Positions 1 through 7,430 of a stretch of DNA of 26,957 nucleotides are shown piece after piece. A program made the translations under genes and the position numbers. Origin of the DNA: CAG-177 sp964587915 (GTDB lineage: Bacteria > Bacillota > Clostridia > Oscillospirales > Acutalibacteraceae); NCBI GenBank assembly GCA_964587915.1, contig CAZPMK010000022.1, positions 1-26,957 of the forward strand, given 5' to 3'. How positions within the stretch are numbered: position 1 is the first letter of the stretch; every line of letters starts with the position of its first letter. Below the pieces are notes generated by a model. The model ran no database searches. It was not told the DNA's origin and worked only from the letters and a program-made list of their open reading frames with translations.

Positions 1-36
1 CCGTCAAGTTAAATACTTTACGAAAAAATGGTTATC

Positions 37-64
37 AAGCAGACATGAGAACTACCTGCTTTTT
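37..64 (+). terminator. Weak rho-independent terminator of an upstream unit
   Basis: A 6-bp stem AAGCAG/CTGCTT encloses a 13-nt loop and runs into a short T tract. It stands just before a stronger terminator and would end a transcript entering from outside the window. The stem is short, so this is a modest call. Confidence 0.35.
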
Positions 65-81
65 GTTTCGCCGCCTTGTTC

Positions 82-120
82 AACCGAGTTTGTGCCGTCC
101 TGTGCCGAACTCGGTTTCTT
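82..120 (+). terminator. Rho-independent terminator
   Basis: A perfect 9-bp stem AACCGAGTT/AACTCGGTT (82-90 with 108-116) has a 17-nt loop and is followed by TTTCTTT. It closes whatever operon lies upstream of the window. Confidence 0.6.
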
Positions 121-161
121 TATGCTTTGCATTAGACACCAAAAGCACGAAAAAGCCGAAT

Positions 162-180
162 ATAATACTTATAGTATTAT
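162..180. promoter_or_regulatory. AT-rich inverted repeat upstream of the Xre regulator
   Basis: ATAATAC and GTATTAT (162-168 and 174-180) form a 7-bp dyad with a 5-bp centre, about 80 bp before the HTH gene. Small Xre repressors often bind such dyads near their own promoter, so an operator is plausible. The AT richness makes chance possible. The rest of the stretch from 121 to 257 holds no gene. Confidence 0.3.
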
Positions 181-257
181 TGCTTTCCAGAACAAATATC
201 AATAGTCTGTGAAAAATTGAGGATAATATTTATAAACTTTGTATAGGAGGATGTACT

Positions 258-570
258 ATGAGCGAAATATCCGAATTTATCAAGCAGCGTATCAGTAACT
301 ATAGAACGCAACAGAAACTTAATCAGAAGAAGCTCGCAGAGCTATCCGGTTCCACCCACACCAACATAGGGCAATTAGAACATGACAAGAAAAATGCTAC
401 CCTAAAAAGTATTGAGAAAACCGCCTCCGCATTGGATGTTCCGCTTTTCAAACTGTTCAAAAACTTGGTGAGGATTCTGCATCCCTCTAAAATGCTACAA
501 GTTCTTCTCTGCAAAGAGTAAAGCATAACAGGAACAACTTTACCACGTCTTAATGGAGATGGACAAATAA
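258..570 (+). pseudogene. Decayed Xre-family HTH transcriptional regulator
   Basis: The first about 68 codons encode an intact Xre/Cro-type helix-turn-helix domain (QKKLAELSG, then NIGQLEHDKK, then ATLKSIEKTASAL), behind a good AGGAGG ribosome site at 245-250. The open frame ends at 521 with an atypical tail. Reading onward across frames restores a plausible family C-terminus: KLGEDSAS in the frame starting at 461, then LKCYKFFSAKSKA, a stop at 526-528, and QEQLYHVLMEMDK ending at 570. This matches small regulators of about 105-110 residues that I know from Clostridia mobile elements. I infer a one-base loss in the A run at 459-463, a second indel near 485 and a nonsense codon. The first 87 codons might still make a DNA-binding fragment. 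No partner mobile genes are visible. Confidence 0.65.
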
Positions 571-596
571 AAGAGTGAACAAGATTGGGGATAATC

Positions 597-645
597 AAAG
601 ACCGCAATGGTTGGGTGCTGACAGTATTACTGTTGCGGTCTTTTT
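597..645 (+). terminator. Terminator after the decayed HTH gene
   Basis: An 11-bp perfect stem AAAGACCGCAA/TTGCGGTCTTT (597-607 with 633-643) runs into a T tract. Its loop contains a second small dyad, CAGTA/TACTG. It separates the relic from the T-box unit. Nothing coding is seen between 571 and 729. Confidence 0.75.
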
Positions 646-729
646 GTATCATTGTAGCTCGTCACGATATATGTGTTTTGCAAAAACGCCCTTGACAAAT
701 CATCTCAGTAAATTTTTTTGCAAAAAATC

Positions 730-758
730 TTGACAAGGGCATTTAGGAGTGCTATAAT
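730..758 (+). promoter_or_regulatory. Consensus sigma-A promoter for the trpB2 unit
   Basis: TTGACA at 730-735 and TATAAT at 753-758 are separated by exactly 17 bp, a perfect consensus. Transcription would start near 765, just before the T-box leader. A partial copy of the -35 area (TTTTGCAAAAA then TTGACAA) lies about 40 bp upstream at 676-698, and GCCCTTG at 688-694 is inverted as CAAGGGC at 734-740. Confidence 0.85.
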
Positions 759-764
759 CACCTC

Positions 765-1044
765 ATCAGTAAAACCGATGAGAAAGAGTAGTAGGTATGT
801 ACACCGTCTTTCAAGAGAGCCGCAGGTGGTGAGATTGCGGCAGACAAGGAGCATATGCGAATGGACTTTCGAGGGCGGAGCGAAAATGCTTTGCATGAGT
901 AGCGACCGACGGGAGCTTCACCCGTTACCAACGAAGAACGCATGATGGTGCGTTAAATGAGCGGGCGATTTCATCGTCAATACGGGTGGTACCGCAGGAG
1001 TGATTATTTCTCTTGTCCCAGATTTATGGGGCAGGAGTTTTTTT
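765..1044 (+). ncRNA. T-box riboswitch, apparent tryptophan (UGG) specifier
   Basis: The leader carries the hallmark T-box sequence GGGTGGTACCGC at 984-995, whose UGGU would pair with the tRNA acceptor end. Stem I features are visible: AGAGTAGTAGG near 784-794 and a specifier-loop context GAA-TGG-AC with the putative specifier TGG at 862-864. A stem III-like hairpin, ACGGG/CCCGT, lies near 908-927. TGG is the Trp codon and the next gene is a tryptophan synthase beta chain, so specifier and gene agree. Uncharged tRNA-Trp would stabilise the antiterminator and allow readthrough. One caveat is that Firmicutes tRNA-Trp often has G73, which would make the UGGU contact a U-G wobble. Confidence 0.88.
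1010..1044 (+). terminator. T-box-controlled attenuator
   Basis: CTCTTGTCCC (1010-1019) pairs with GGGGCAGGAG (1028-1037), 10 bp including two G-U pairs, followed by seven Ts. It starts about 15 nt after the T-box motif, where the leader terminator competing with the antiterminator is expected. Confidence 0.8.
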
Positions 1045-1109
1045 ATTGCTCTCCCCCGCTCATATCAAACCCGCAAAATATCATCGGCTGTATGAAAGGA
1101 GAAAAAATC

Positions 1110-2489
1110 ATGTCAAAATCCAAAAACGTACCCTACAGAATCAATCTCAGCGAAGACCTTCTCCCGAAACAGTGGTATAACGTTCGTGCCGATATGAAGG
1201 AGCTTCCCCCTCCGCTTCTCAATCCCGAAACGCATCAGCCCATCACAAAGCCCGAGGAGCTTGAAAAAATATTCTGTCATGACCTTGCGGCTCAGGAGCT
1301 TAACAATACCGATGCTTTCATTGACATTCCCGAAGAAATAATTAACTTCTATAAGATGTGCCGTCCCTCCCCGCTCATCAGAGCATATTGCCTTGAGGAA
1401 AAGCTCGGCACTCCCGCGAAAATCTATTACAAATTCGAGGGAAACAACACCTCGGGCAGTCACAAGCTCAATTCGGCGATTGCTCAGGCTTATTACGCAA
1501 AGAAGCAGGGCATAACCCACCTGACAACCGAAACCGGCGCAGGTCAATGGGGCACGGCTCTTGCAATGGCTTGTGCATATCTTGACATAGATCTTACCGT
1601 TTTCATGGTCAAGGGCAGCTATCATCAAAAGCCGTTCCGCAGAAATGTTGTTGAAACCTTCGGAGCAAAAATCATTCCGAGCCCCAGTGACACTACCGAA
1701 GCGGGCAGAGCAATTCTTGCCAAGTTCCCCGAAACAACGGGTTCTCTCGGCTGTGCAATTTCCGAGGCGGTTGAAAAAGCGGTGACGACCGACAACTGCC
1801 GCTATGTTCTCGGCTCAGTCCTCAATCAGGTTCTGCTTCATCAATCCATTATCGGTCTTGAAGCAAAGACGGCAATGGAAGTGTATGACGAATATCCCGA
1901 TATAATCATCGGCTGTGCGGGCGGCGGCTCGAATATCGGCGGACTTATCTCCCCCTTTATGCGTGACAAGCTCCGCGGAGAGAAAAATCCGTACTTCATC
2001 GCGGTTGAACCTGCATCCTGCCCGTCCATGACAAGAGGCACCTACGCATACGATTTCTGTGACACCGGCAAGGTCACGCCGCTTGCAAAGATGTATACTC
2101 TCGGTTGTGAGTTCATTCCCTCATCAAACCATGCAGGAGGACTCAGATATCACGGTATGTCGCCCATCGTCAGCAAGCTGTATCATGACGGATATCTTGA
2201 CGAGGCACGTTCATACAAGCAAACCGAGGTTTTCGAAGCGGCTGTTCAATTTGCAAGAGCAGAGGGAATACTCCCCGCTCCCGAATCGTCACACGCAATC
2301 AAAGCGGCAATCGATGAGGCTCTCAAGTGCAAGGAAACGGGCGAAGAAAAGACAATTCTTTTCGGCTTGACCGGCACGGGCTATTTCGACATGACCGCCT
2401 ATGATGCGTTCAATCACGGAAATATGGGAGATTACATTCCCACCGATGCAGAGCTTGAAGAGAGCTTCAAAAAACTTCCCAATATTTAA
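1110..2489 (+). CDS. trpB: TrpB2-type tryptophan synthase beta chain
   Basis: A 459-residue PLP enzyme of the TrpB2 (TrpB-like) subfamily. The family condenses indole with L-serine to give L-tryptophan. GSHKLNSA holds the Schiff-base lysine at about residue 119, and the phosphate-binding loop GCAGGGSN is near residue 270. The long N-terminus and the GAGQWGTA motif (as opposed to GAGQHG in TrpB1) point to TrpB2. The start is ATG 1110, with AAAGGAG at 1095-1101; an in-frame ATG at 957 would put the T-box inside the protein and is rejected. No trpA or other trp gene lies nearby, so it may act in indole salvage or with a distant TrpA. The Trp T-box supports a biosynthetic role over a serine-deaminase-only role. 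Confidence 0.93.
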   Translation: MSKSKNVPYRINLSEDLLPKQWYNVRADMKELPPPLLNPETHQPITKPEELEKIFCHDLAAQELNNTDAFIDIPEEIINFYKMCRPSPLIRAYCLEEKLGTPAKIYYKFEGNNTSGSHKLNSAIAQAYYAKKQGITHLTTETGAGQWGTALAMACAYLDIDLTVFMVKGSYHQKPFRRNVVETFGAKIIPSPSDTTEAGRAILAKFPETTGSLGCAISEAVEKAVTTDNCRYVLGSVLNQVLLHQSIIGLEAKTAMEVYDEYPDIIIGCAGGGSNIGGLISPFMRDKLRGEKNPYFIAVEPASCPSMTRGTYAYDFCDTGKVTPLAKMYTLGCEFIPSSNHAGGLRYHGMSPIVSKLYHDGYLDEARSYKQTEVFEAAVQFARAEGILPAPESSHAIKAAIDEALKCKETGEEKTILFGLTGTGYFDMTAYDAFNHGNMGDYIPTDAELEESFKKLPNI

Positions 2490-2494
2490 ACAGC

Positions 2495-2528
2495 AATGCC
2501 GTCTGCAACGAAGCAGGCGGCATTTTTT
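2495..2528 (+). terminator. Terminator of trpB2
   Basis: A 12-bp stem AATGCCGTCTGC/GCAGGCGGCATT (one G-U pair) with a 6-nt loop is followed by a T run. It starts 5 nt after the trpB2 stop codon. Confidence 0.85.
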
Positions 2529-2532
2529 CATT

Positions 2533-2570
2533 AAAAAGAGCGGCAAGGATTTCCCTGCCGCTGAATTTTT
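2533..2570 (-). terminator. Terminator of the dcw operon, possibly bidirectional
   Basis: A 10-bp stem AGCGGCAAGG/CCCTGCCGCT (2539-2548 with 2553-2562) is flanked by an A run at 2533-2537, giving a U tract on the minus strand, and a T run at 2566-2570. It lies directly after ftsZ and separates the two convergent units. Confidence 0.75.
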
Positions 2571-2576
2571 ATTGAA

Positions 2577-3836
2577 TTATTTGTTGTCCTTGCCCTTGAT
2601 TATATCGTTGATGAGAATATAGAACTGGTCATCATCAAAGCTGCCGTCATTTGATTTTGCGGGAGCGGCAGGGGCTGCGGGAGCTGCGGGAGCGGCAGTC
2701 TCCGTACTTGCGGATGAACCGAAGTTAGGAATGCTCGGAGCTGACGGTGCCGCAGGAGCTGCGGGAGCAACCGGTGCTGCGGGAGCAACGGGAGCACTCT
2801 CGGGTGCATTTTCAGCAGCAATTATAAAAGGATTCTTCTTAACCTCGGGAGCCGGAGTCTCAACGGGAGCGGCGGGCTTGTTTGAATCAAAGCCCGTAGC
2901 AATAACGGTGATAACCATCTCGTCGTCAAGCTCGGGATCAAATGCGATACCCCAAGTGATGTTTGCATCCTCATGAGCATTGGCGGTGATGATTTCCGCT
3001 GCGTTCTCAACATCCTCAAGATCAACGTCATCGGAAGCAGTAATGCTGATGATAACGCCCATTGCGCCGGAAATTGAAGTTTCAAGAAGCGGACTTGAAA
3101 CGGCGGCGTTTGCCGCACACTCTGCCTTATCCTTGCCCTTTGCTCTGCCTACGCCCATGTGAGCATAGCCTGCATCCTTCATTACGCTGGTAACATCGGC
3201 AAAGTCAAGATTGATAAAGCCGGGAATTTTAATAAGCTCGGAAATGCTCTTAACACCCTGAAGAAGAACCTCATCTGCCTCGGCAAAAGCCTCTGCAATG
3301 GTCTTTTTCTTCTCATCGAGAGCACGAAGTCTGTCATTGGGAATAACGATGAGGCTGTCCACGTGCTCGGCGAGCTTTGCGATGCCCTCCTGAGCCTGTA
3401 CCATTCTTCTTCTGCCTTCAAACTTGAAGGGCTTGGTAACAACGCCTATCGTAAGGCAACCCATATCCTTGGCAACCTGTGCAATAACGGGAGCCGCACC
3501 CGTACCGGTACCGCCGCCCATACCTGCGGTGATGAATACCATATCCGTACCCTTGAGAGCGTCGGAAATGGAATCTCTGCTTTCCTCAGCGGACTTTGCA
3601 CCGATTTCGGGCTTGCCGCCTGCACCTTGACCGTGGGTTGATTTTTCACCTATCTGAATTTTGTGAGTTGCTTTTGAATGAACAAGAACCTGCTTGTCCG
3701 TATTTACGGCGATAAATTCAGCACCGAGAACTCCGGAGGTAATCATTCTGTTGACAGCGTTTCCGCCGCCTCCGCCGACGCCTATTACCTTTATTTGAAC
3801 CGCACTTTCAAAATCGTTGTCAATTTCAAATGCCAT
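2577..3836 (-). CDS. ftsZ: Cell division protein FtsZ
   Basis: A tubulin-like GTPase of 419 residues that forms the cytokinetic ring. The signature GGGTGTG sits at about 107-113, with an N-terminal glycine loop (GVGGGGGNAVN) near 19-28 and NTDKQ near 45-49. The globular core ends near residue 317. An Ala/Pro-rich linker (318-394) with repeated APAAP units follows. The last 26 residues end in DDDQFYILINDIIKGKDNK. They lack the usual proline and arginine of the conserved tail (of the D-I-P-x-F-L-R type) that recruits FtsA, SepF or ZapA. It is the last gene of the cluster, 167 nt after ftsQ, with AGGGGGT as ribosome site. ftsA, usually just upstream, is missing. Confidence 0.97.
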   Translation of the reverse strand: MAFEIDNDFESAVQIKVIGVGGGGGNAVNRMITSGVLGAEFIAVNTDKQVLVHSKATHKIQIGEKSTHGQGAGGKPEIGAKSAEESRDSISDALKGTDMVFITAGMGGGTGTGAAPVIAQVAKDMGCLTIGVVTKPFKFEGRRRMVQAQEGIAKLAEHVDSLIVIPNDRLRALDEKKKTIAEAFAEADEVLLQGVKSISELIKIPGFINLDFADVTSVMKDAGYAHMGVGRAKGKDKAECAANAAVSSPLLETSISGAMGVIISITASDDVDLEDVENAAEIITANAHEDANITWGIAFDPELDDEMVITVIATGFDSNKPAAPVETPAPEVKKNPFIIAAENAPESAPVAPAAPVAPAAPAAPSAPSIPNFGSSASTETAAPAAPAAPAAPAKSNDGSFDDDQFYILINDIIKGKDNK

Positions 3837-3883
3837 TGGTTTGACCCCCTATGGTTTTTTAATTTTATCTAATAAACAGAATT

Positions 3884-3912
3884 ATATTACCATGTAATTA
3901 TAAAAAATACAA
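3884..3912 (-). promoter_or_regulatory. Candidate promoter for ftsZ
   Basis: On the minus strand TTGTAT (3907-3912) and TAATAT (3884-3889) are 17 bp apart, about 50 bp before the ftsZ ATG, in an AT-rich 167-nt gap. It could boost FtsZ independently of the upstream genes. AT-rich background lowers confidence. Confidence 0.4.
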
Positions 3913-4003
3913 GAACAATTTGAAAATTTATCTTGATTTTCTTCAAAAATTTCGTTTTTTCTCAAACTTTTTCTTTGTTAATTGCTTTTTTGCAAAAGAA
4001 ATG

Positions 4004-4921
4004 TCATTGTTCACCGCCGTTTTCGTCTTCAGGCTGTGCCTCGGTTTCTTCGTTATCATCGGTGTTTTCTTTTTCGGCAGAGCGATATTTCTGTAAAAAA
4101 TCGGTGAGCACGGTTATTTTATCGGCATCGGTACTGCTGAAATACGCCTGCTTTGCAACGGTGAGATCCAGCACGCAATATTGGTTTGCCGATATGGATT
4201 CTTCCTCGCTCAAAACCTTTTTTGCAAGGGACAGCTTCGAGTCAAGCTCGCTCGCACTTCCTATTTTCAGCACAACTCTGTCCTGATAAATCAAATAAAT
4301 GTTGCTCCGTGATTCCACACTGACGGCACTTATATCCTTAAATTCGTTTTTTTCGAGCAGCTCGGCAATTTCTTCGAGTATCTCACCTGTTCTGTCAACC
4401 TCTGCTTTTTTGCCGTCCGTACCCTCCACGGTTTCACGAGAGAATACAACCCTTTCACCCGAGACGGGCATTTGGGGCGAAACGCCGAGAATGACGGTCA
4501 TATCCTCGGGTAATTCGGCGGAAAACGAAAGCGTTTTGAAGTCGCTCCCGAGCAGGGCATAGCCCGCCGTTGAAAGCGGCAAGGCGTACCGCTCCTTGTA
4601 TTCGTTATAATGAATCACAAGCGTATTCGGGAATTTTCGACTGAGGCGGACATTATCCGTATATGGCAGATTCTTTTCGATTGAAGCCGCACCCTCGTCA
4701 AGGTCGGCAAAAATAAGACTCTTTCCCACGGAGATTCCGCACGCCTCGATTATTTCCTCTTTTGTGTAGGGGCTGATCCCCTCAACTCTGTAGTTTTCAA
4801 CTTTGAAAAAGAATAATGCGGCGGCAGAAAGCAGAACGGTTGCCGTTATCAGCACGAACACCGTGATCACAAGTGCAAGTCTGAATATTCTTCCCGCTTT
4901 TTTTCTTTTGCTTTTCTGCAT
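4004..4921 (-). CDS. ftsQ: Divisome protein FtsQ/DivIB
   Basis: A 305-residue bitopic membrane protein. A basic cytoplasmic start (KSKRKKAGR) leads into one hydrophobic segment at about 14-39. A POTRA domain (about 41-110, VENYRVEGISPYTKEEI...) and a beta domain lie outside the cell. The family scaffolds FtsL and the division PBP/FtsW pair. The C-terminus is acidic (ENTDDNEETEAQPEDENG). It sits between murA and ftsZ, the usual place, with 62 nt before it and a weak ribosome site (GAAAGCGGTG). FtsQ sequences diverge strongly; the call rests on the topology, the POTRA motif and the position. Confidence 0.88.
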   Translation of the reverse strand: MQKSKRKKAGRIFRLALVITVFVLITATVLLSAAALFFFKVENYRVEGISPYTKEEIIEACGISVGKSLIFADLDEGAASIEKNLPYTDNVRLSRKFPNTLVIHYNEYKERYALPLSTAGYALLGSDFKTLSFSAELPEDMTVILGVSPQMPVSGERVVFSRETVEGTDGKKAEVDRTGEILEEIAELLEKNEFKDISAVSVESRSNIYLIYQDRVVLKIGSASELDSKLSLAKKVLSEEESISANQYCVLDLTVAKQAYFSSTDADKITVLTDFLQKYRSAEKENTDDNEETEAQPEDENGGEQ

Positions 4922-4983
4922 TTTTTCACCGCTTTCACATCAATCTTTTTGCGGCATTCCGCCGTTCGTATAATATAATGTAA

Positions 4984-6246
4984 TTAAATATTTATTACTT
5001 TAATATTCGCACCGAGACCTCTCAGACGTTCATCCAAATCTTCGTATCCCCTGAGCACATGATGTATGCCGTCGATAACGGTTTCTCCCCGTGCTCCGAG
5101 TGCCGCCGCTATCAACGCACTGCCGCCCCGCAAATCGCTTGCGGTGACCTTTGCACCGTGAAGAAATGCAACGCCCTCTATCACGGCAACACAGCCGTCC
5201 TCCACTCTGATATCAGCGCCCATTTTTATAAGCTCGGGAACATGGCGAAAACGGTTTTCAAAAACACGCTCCGAAATAACACTCGTTCCCCTTGCCGTTG
5301 CCGCAAGTGCCGTTATCAAGGCCTGAGAATCCGTAGGAAAGCCGGGGTAAGGCATTGTTCGCAAATACTTTATTCGGCGTGTTCTTTTAGGAGCTTTTAT
5401 GCACATCTCTGTCTCATCAAAGGATATCTCACAGCCCGACGACTCAAAAACGGGAATAACGGGGGCAAGATGCTCCCTCTCCACGCCCGAGATAACAGCT
5501 CTGCCGCCGCTGACGGCAACGCTCGTCATAAAGGTTGAGGCAACGATTCTGTCGGATATGACATGATGCTCCGCTCCCGAGAGCTTTTTTCCGCCGACAA
5601 TGCGAATGACGCTTTGACCCGCACCGCTGATGCTTGCTCCGCAGGCATTGAGAAAATCCGCAAGGTCCTTTATTTCAGGCTCCCTTGCCGCATTCGTAAT
5701 AACGGTTTCACCATTTGCCGCAAGAGAGGCAAGCATTATGTTTTCGGTAGCACCCACACTCGGAAACGAAAGACTTATCCTGCTTGCGTTAATTCCGTTC
5801 GGGGTACTGCATTCCATTACGCCGCCGCTCTCGTCAATAATTATTCCCATACTGCGAAAGGCACAAAGGTGGATATCCACGGGTCTCAAGCCTATTTCAC
5901 AGCCGCCCGGCAGAGTTGCCGTTCCCTTACCGAATCGGGCAAGAAGCGCACCGAGAAAAATAATGGAGGAACGCATTTCCCTCATCAGCTCCTCGGGGAC
6001 TGCCGTTTTGCACATACGGGAAGAATCCACCGTGACGGTATTACCCTGACGAACAACATGGCAGCCGAGGCTTTCAAGTATCCGTACCGCCGCATCGACA
6101 TCGGTTATTCGGGGACAATTATGTATTACGCTTATTCCGTCAACGGCAACACACGCCGCAAGAATGGGCAATGCACTGTTTTTGGAGCCTTGCAGCTCCG
6201 TTTTTCCGTCAAGCGGATTCCCGCCGTTTATAATAAGATTTTTCAT
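4984..6246 (-). CDS. murA: UDP-GlcNAc 1-carboxyvinyltransferase MurA
   Basis: This cytosolic enzyme transfers enolpyruvate from PEP to UDP-GlcNAc, the first committed step of peptidoglycan synthesis. The protein has 420 residues, the usual length. GSKNSALP carries the conserved Lys-Asn pair (about 22-23), MRSS carries the conserved Arg (about 92), and GGCEIGLRP carries the active-site cysteine at about 116, the residue alkylated by fosfomycin. The start chosen is ATG 6246, with AGGAG 9 nt upstream; a GTG two codons earlier lies only 3 nt from that site. It follows murG after 59 nt. Clostridia often have a second murA copy, so it may be one of two paralogues. Confidence 0.95.
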   Translation of the reverse strand: MKNLIINGGNPLDGKTELQGSKNSALPILAACVAVDGISVIHNCPRITDVDAAVRILESLGCHVVRQGNTVTVDSSRMCKTAVPEELMREMRSSIIFLGALLARFGKGTATLPGGCEIGLRPVDIHLCAFRSMGIIIDESGGVMECSTPNGINASRISLSFPSVGATENIMLASLAANGETVITNAAREPEIKDLADFLNACGASISGAGQSVIRIVGGKKLSGAEHHVISDRIVASTFMTSVAVSGGRAVISGVEREHLAPVIPVFESSGCEISFDETEMCIKAPKRTRRIKYLRTMPYPGFPTDSQALITALAATARGTSVISERVFENRFRHVPELIKMGADIRVEDGCVAVIEGVAFLHGAKVTASDLRGGSALIAAALGARGETVIDGIHHVLRGYEDLDERLRGLGANIKVINI

Positions 6247-6305
6247 ATTCACACGCTCCTCAAAAGCTCTGTTACATACTATTCCGAGGTGCGTGCAGGG
6301 GTGAA

Positions 6306-7430
6306 TTATTTAACTATTTCGCACAGTGTTTCGTATATTCTTTCCGTTGCATCGGAAACCGCCATCGCTTTGGCGTTTCTGCCTATCTCCTCAAGGCGTT
6401 CCCTGTTGTGAAGAAGCTCATCCGCTTTTTGCGTAAGAGAGTCGGGAGTTAAATCCTTTTCCTCCAAAATAACGGCGGCATTATTTTCGACAAGTGCCAT
6501 TGCATTGTGGAATTGGTGATTTTCCGTCACATACGGAGACGGAATCAAAATCGAAGGCTTGCCGAGAGCTTGAAGCTCGCTGAGCGTGCTTGCTCCCGAA
6601 CGGCTTATAACCAAATCGGCGGCAGGCAGGCATTTAGGGATATCTATATATTCAACCACGCGGACATTTTTCTGCTTTTCGGGGTCGATTCCCGCTTTTT
6701 TAAGCTCCTCGATGAACCACTCTCCGCCCTTGCCGGTTGCATGGAGGAATACGCAATCGTTATCCCTGCATTTTTTGATAATCATACCGAGGACGGCATC
6801 GTTGACGGGCTTTGCACCGAGACTTCCGCCCATGGAAAGCACAAGCGGCTTGCCCTCAAGATTAAGCTCCGCCTTTGCAAAATCGGGGTCGGCTTTGAGA
6901 ATATCGCCTCTTATCGGCAAGCCTGTGATGACGCAGGGATTCTTCGGCTTCATGTATTTTTCAGCCTGCTTTGCGGTAAGCATAACTCTGTCAACTCTTC
7001 CCGCAAGTGCTTTATTCGTAACGCCCGGAAAAGCGTTTTGCTCATGTATCGCCGTGGGGATTCCGAGCTTTGCCGCCATTCTGAGAACGGGTCCGCTGAC
7101 ATATCCGCCGAAGCCGATAACAAGATCGGGCTTAAAATCCTTTATTATTTTTTTTGCCTGTGACGACGATTTCAACAGCTTTGAAAGCGTGCCGATATTA
7201 TGCTTTATTGCCGACGGAGAAAAACTGCGGTAAAATCCGCTTATTTCAATCGTTTTCAGCTCGTAGCCCGCCTGCGGAACAAGCCTTGCTTCCATTTTAT
7301 CCTTTGTTCCCGCAAAAATTATTTCCGCATCCGGAGCTTTTTCCTTAATATATCCTGCCGTACCGAGAGCGGGATTGATGTGACCGCCCGTACCGCCGGC
7401 CGCAATGAGGATTCGTTTGCCGTTAAGCAT
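6306..7430 (-). CDS. murG: Lipid II synthase MurG (UDP-GlcNAc transferase)
   Basis: A 374-residue GT28 family enzyme at the inner face of the membrane. It adds GlcNAc to lipid I to give lipid II. The N-domain glycine loop GGTGGHINP is at 12-20. A second glycine segment, GFGGYVSGP, lies near 107-115. The C-domain UDP-GlcNAc site SRSGASTLSELQALGKP is followed by PYVTENHQFHNA. The ATG overlaps the stop codon of ftsW by one base (TAATG), and AAAGGAAG lies upstream, so translation is probably coupled to ftsW. All family landmarks are present. Confidence 0.97.
   Translation of the reverse strand: MLNGKRILIAAGGTGGHINPALGTAGYIKEKAPDAEIIFAGTKDKMEARLVPQAGYELKTIEISGFYRSFSPSAIKHNIGTLSKLLKSSSQAKKIIKDFKPDLVIGFGGYVSGPVLRMAAKLGIPTAIHEQNAFPGVTNKALAGRVDRVMLTAKQAEKYMKPKNPCVITGLPIRGDILKADPDFAKAELNLEGKPLVLSMGGSLGAKPVNDAVLGMIIKKCRDNDCVFLHATGKGGEWFIEELKKAGIDPEKQKNVRVVEYIDIPKCLPAADLVISRSGASTLSELQALGKPSILIPSPYVTENHQFHNAMALVENNAAVILEEKDLTPDSLTQKADELLHNRERLEEIGRNAKAMAVSDATERIYETLCEIVK

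Noticed and set aside
957..1109. N-terminal extension of TrpB2 from an ATG at 957
   Set aside because: The extension translates the T-box motif and terminator; the real start at 1110 has a good ribosome site.
2658..2885. Tandem repeat in the ftsZ region read as a separate repeat element
   Set aside because: The GC-rich repeats simply encode the Ala/Pro linker of FtsZ.
4922..4983. Terminator between murA and ftsQ (GCGG/CCGC stem)
   Set aside because: The stem is short and is followed by A, not T, on the coding strand; it is probably a chance dyad within the operon.
5563..6411. Long plus-strand frames opposite murA and murG
   Set aside because: They are shadows of well-conserved minus-strand genes, without ribosome sites or recognisable motifs.
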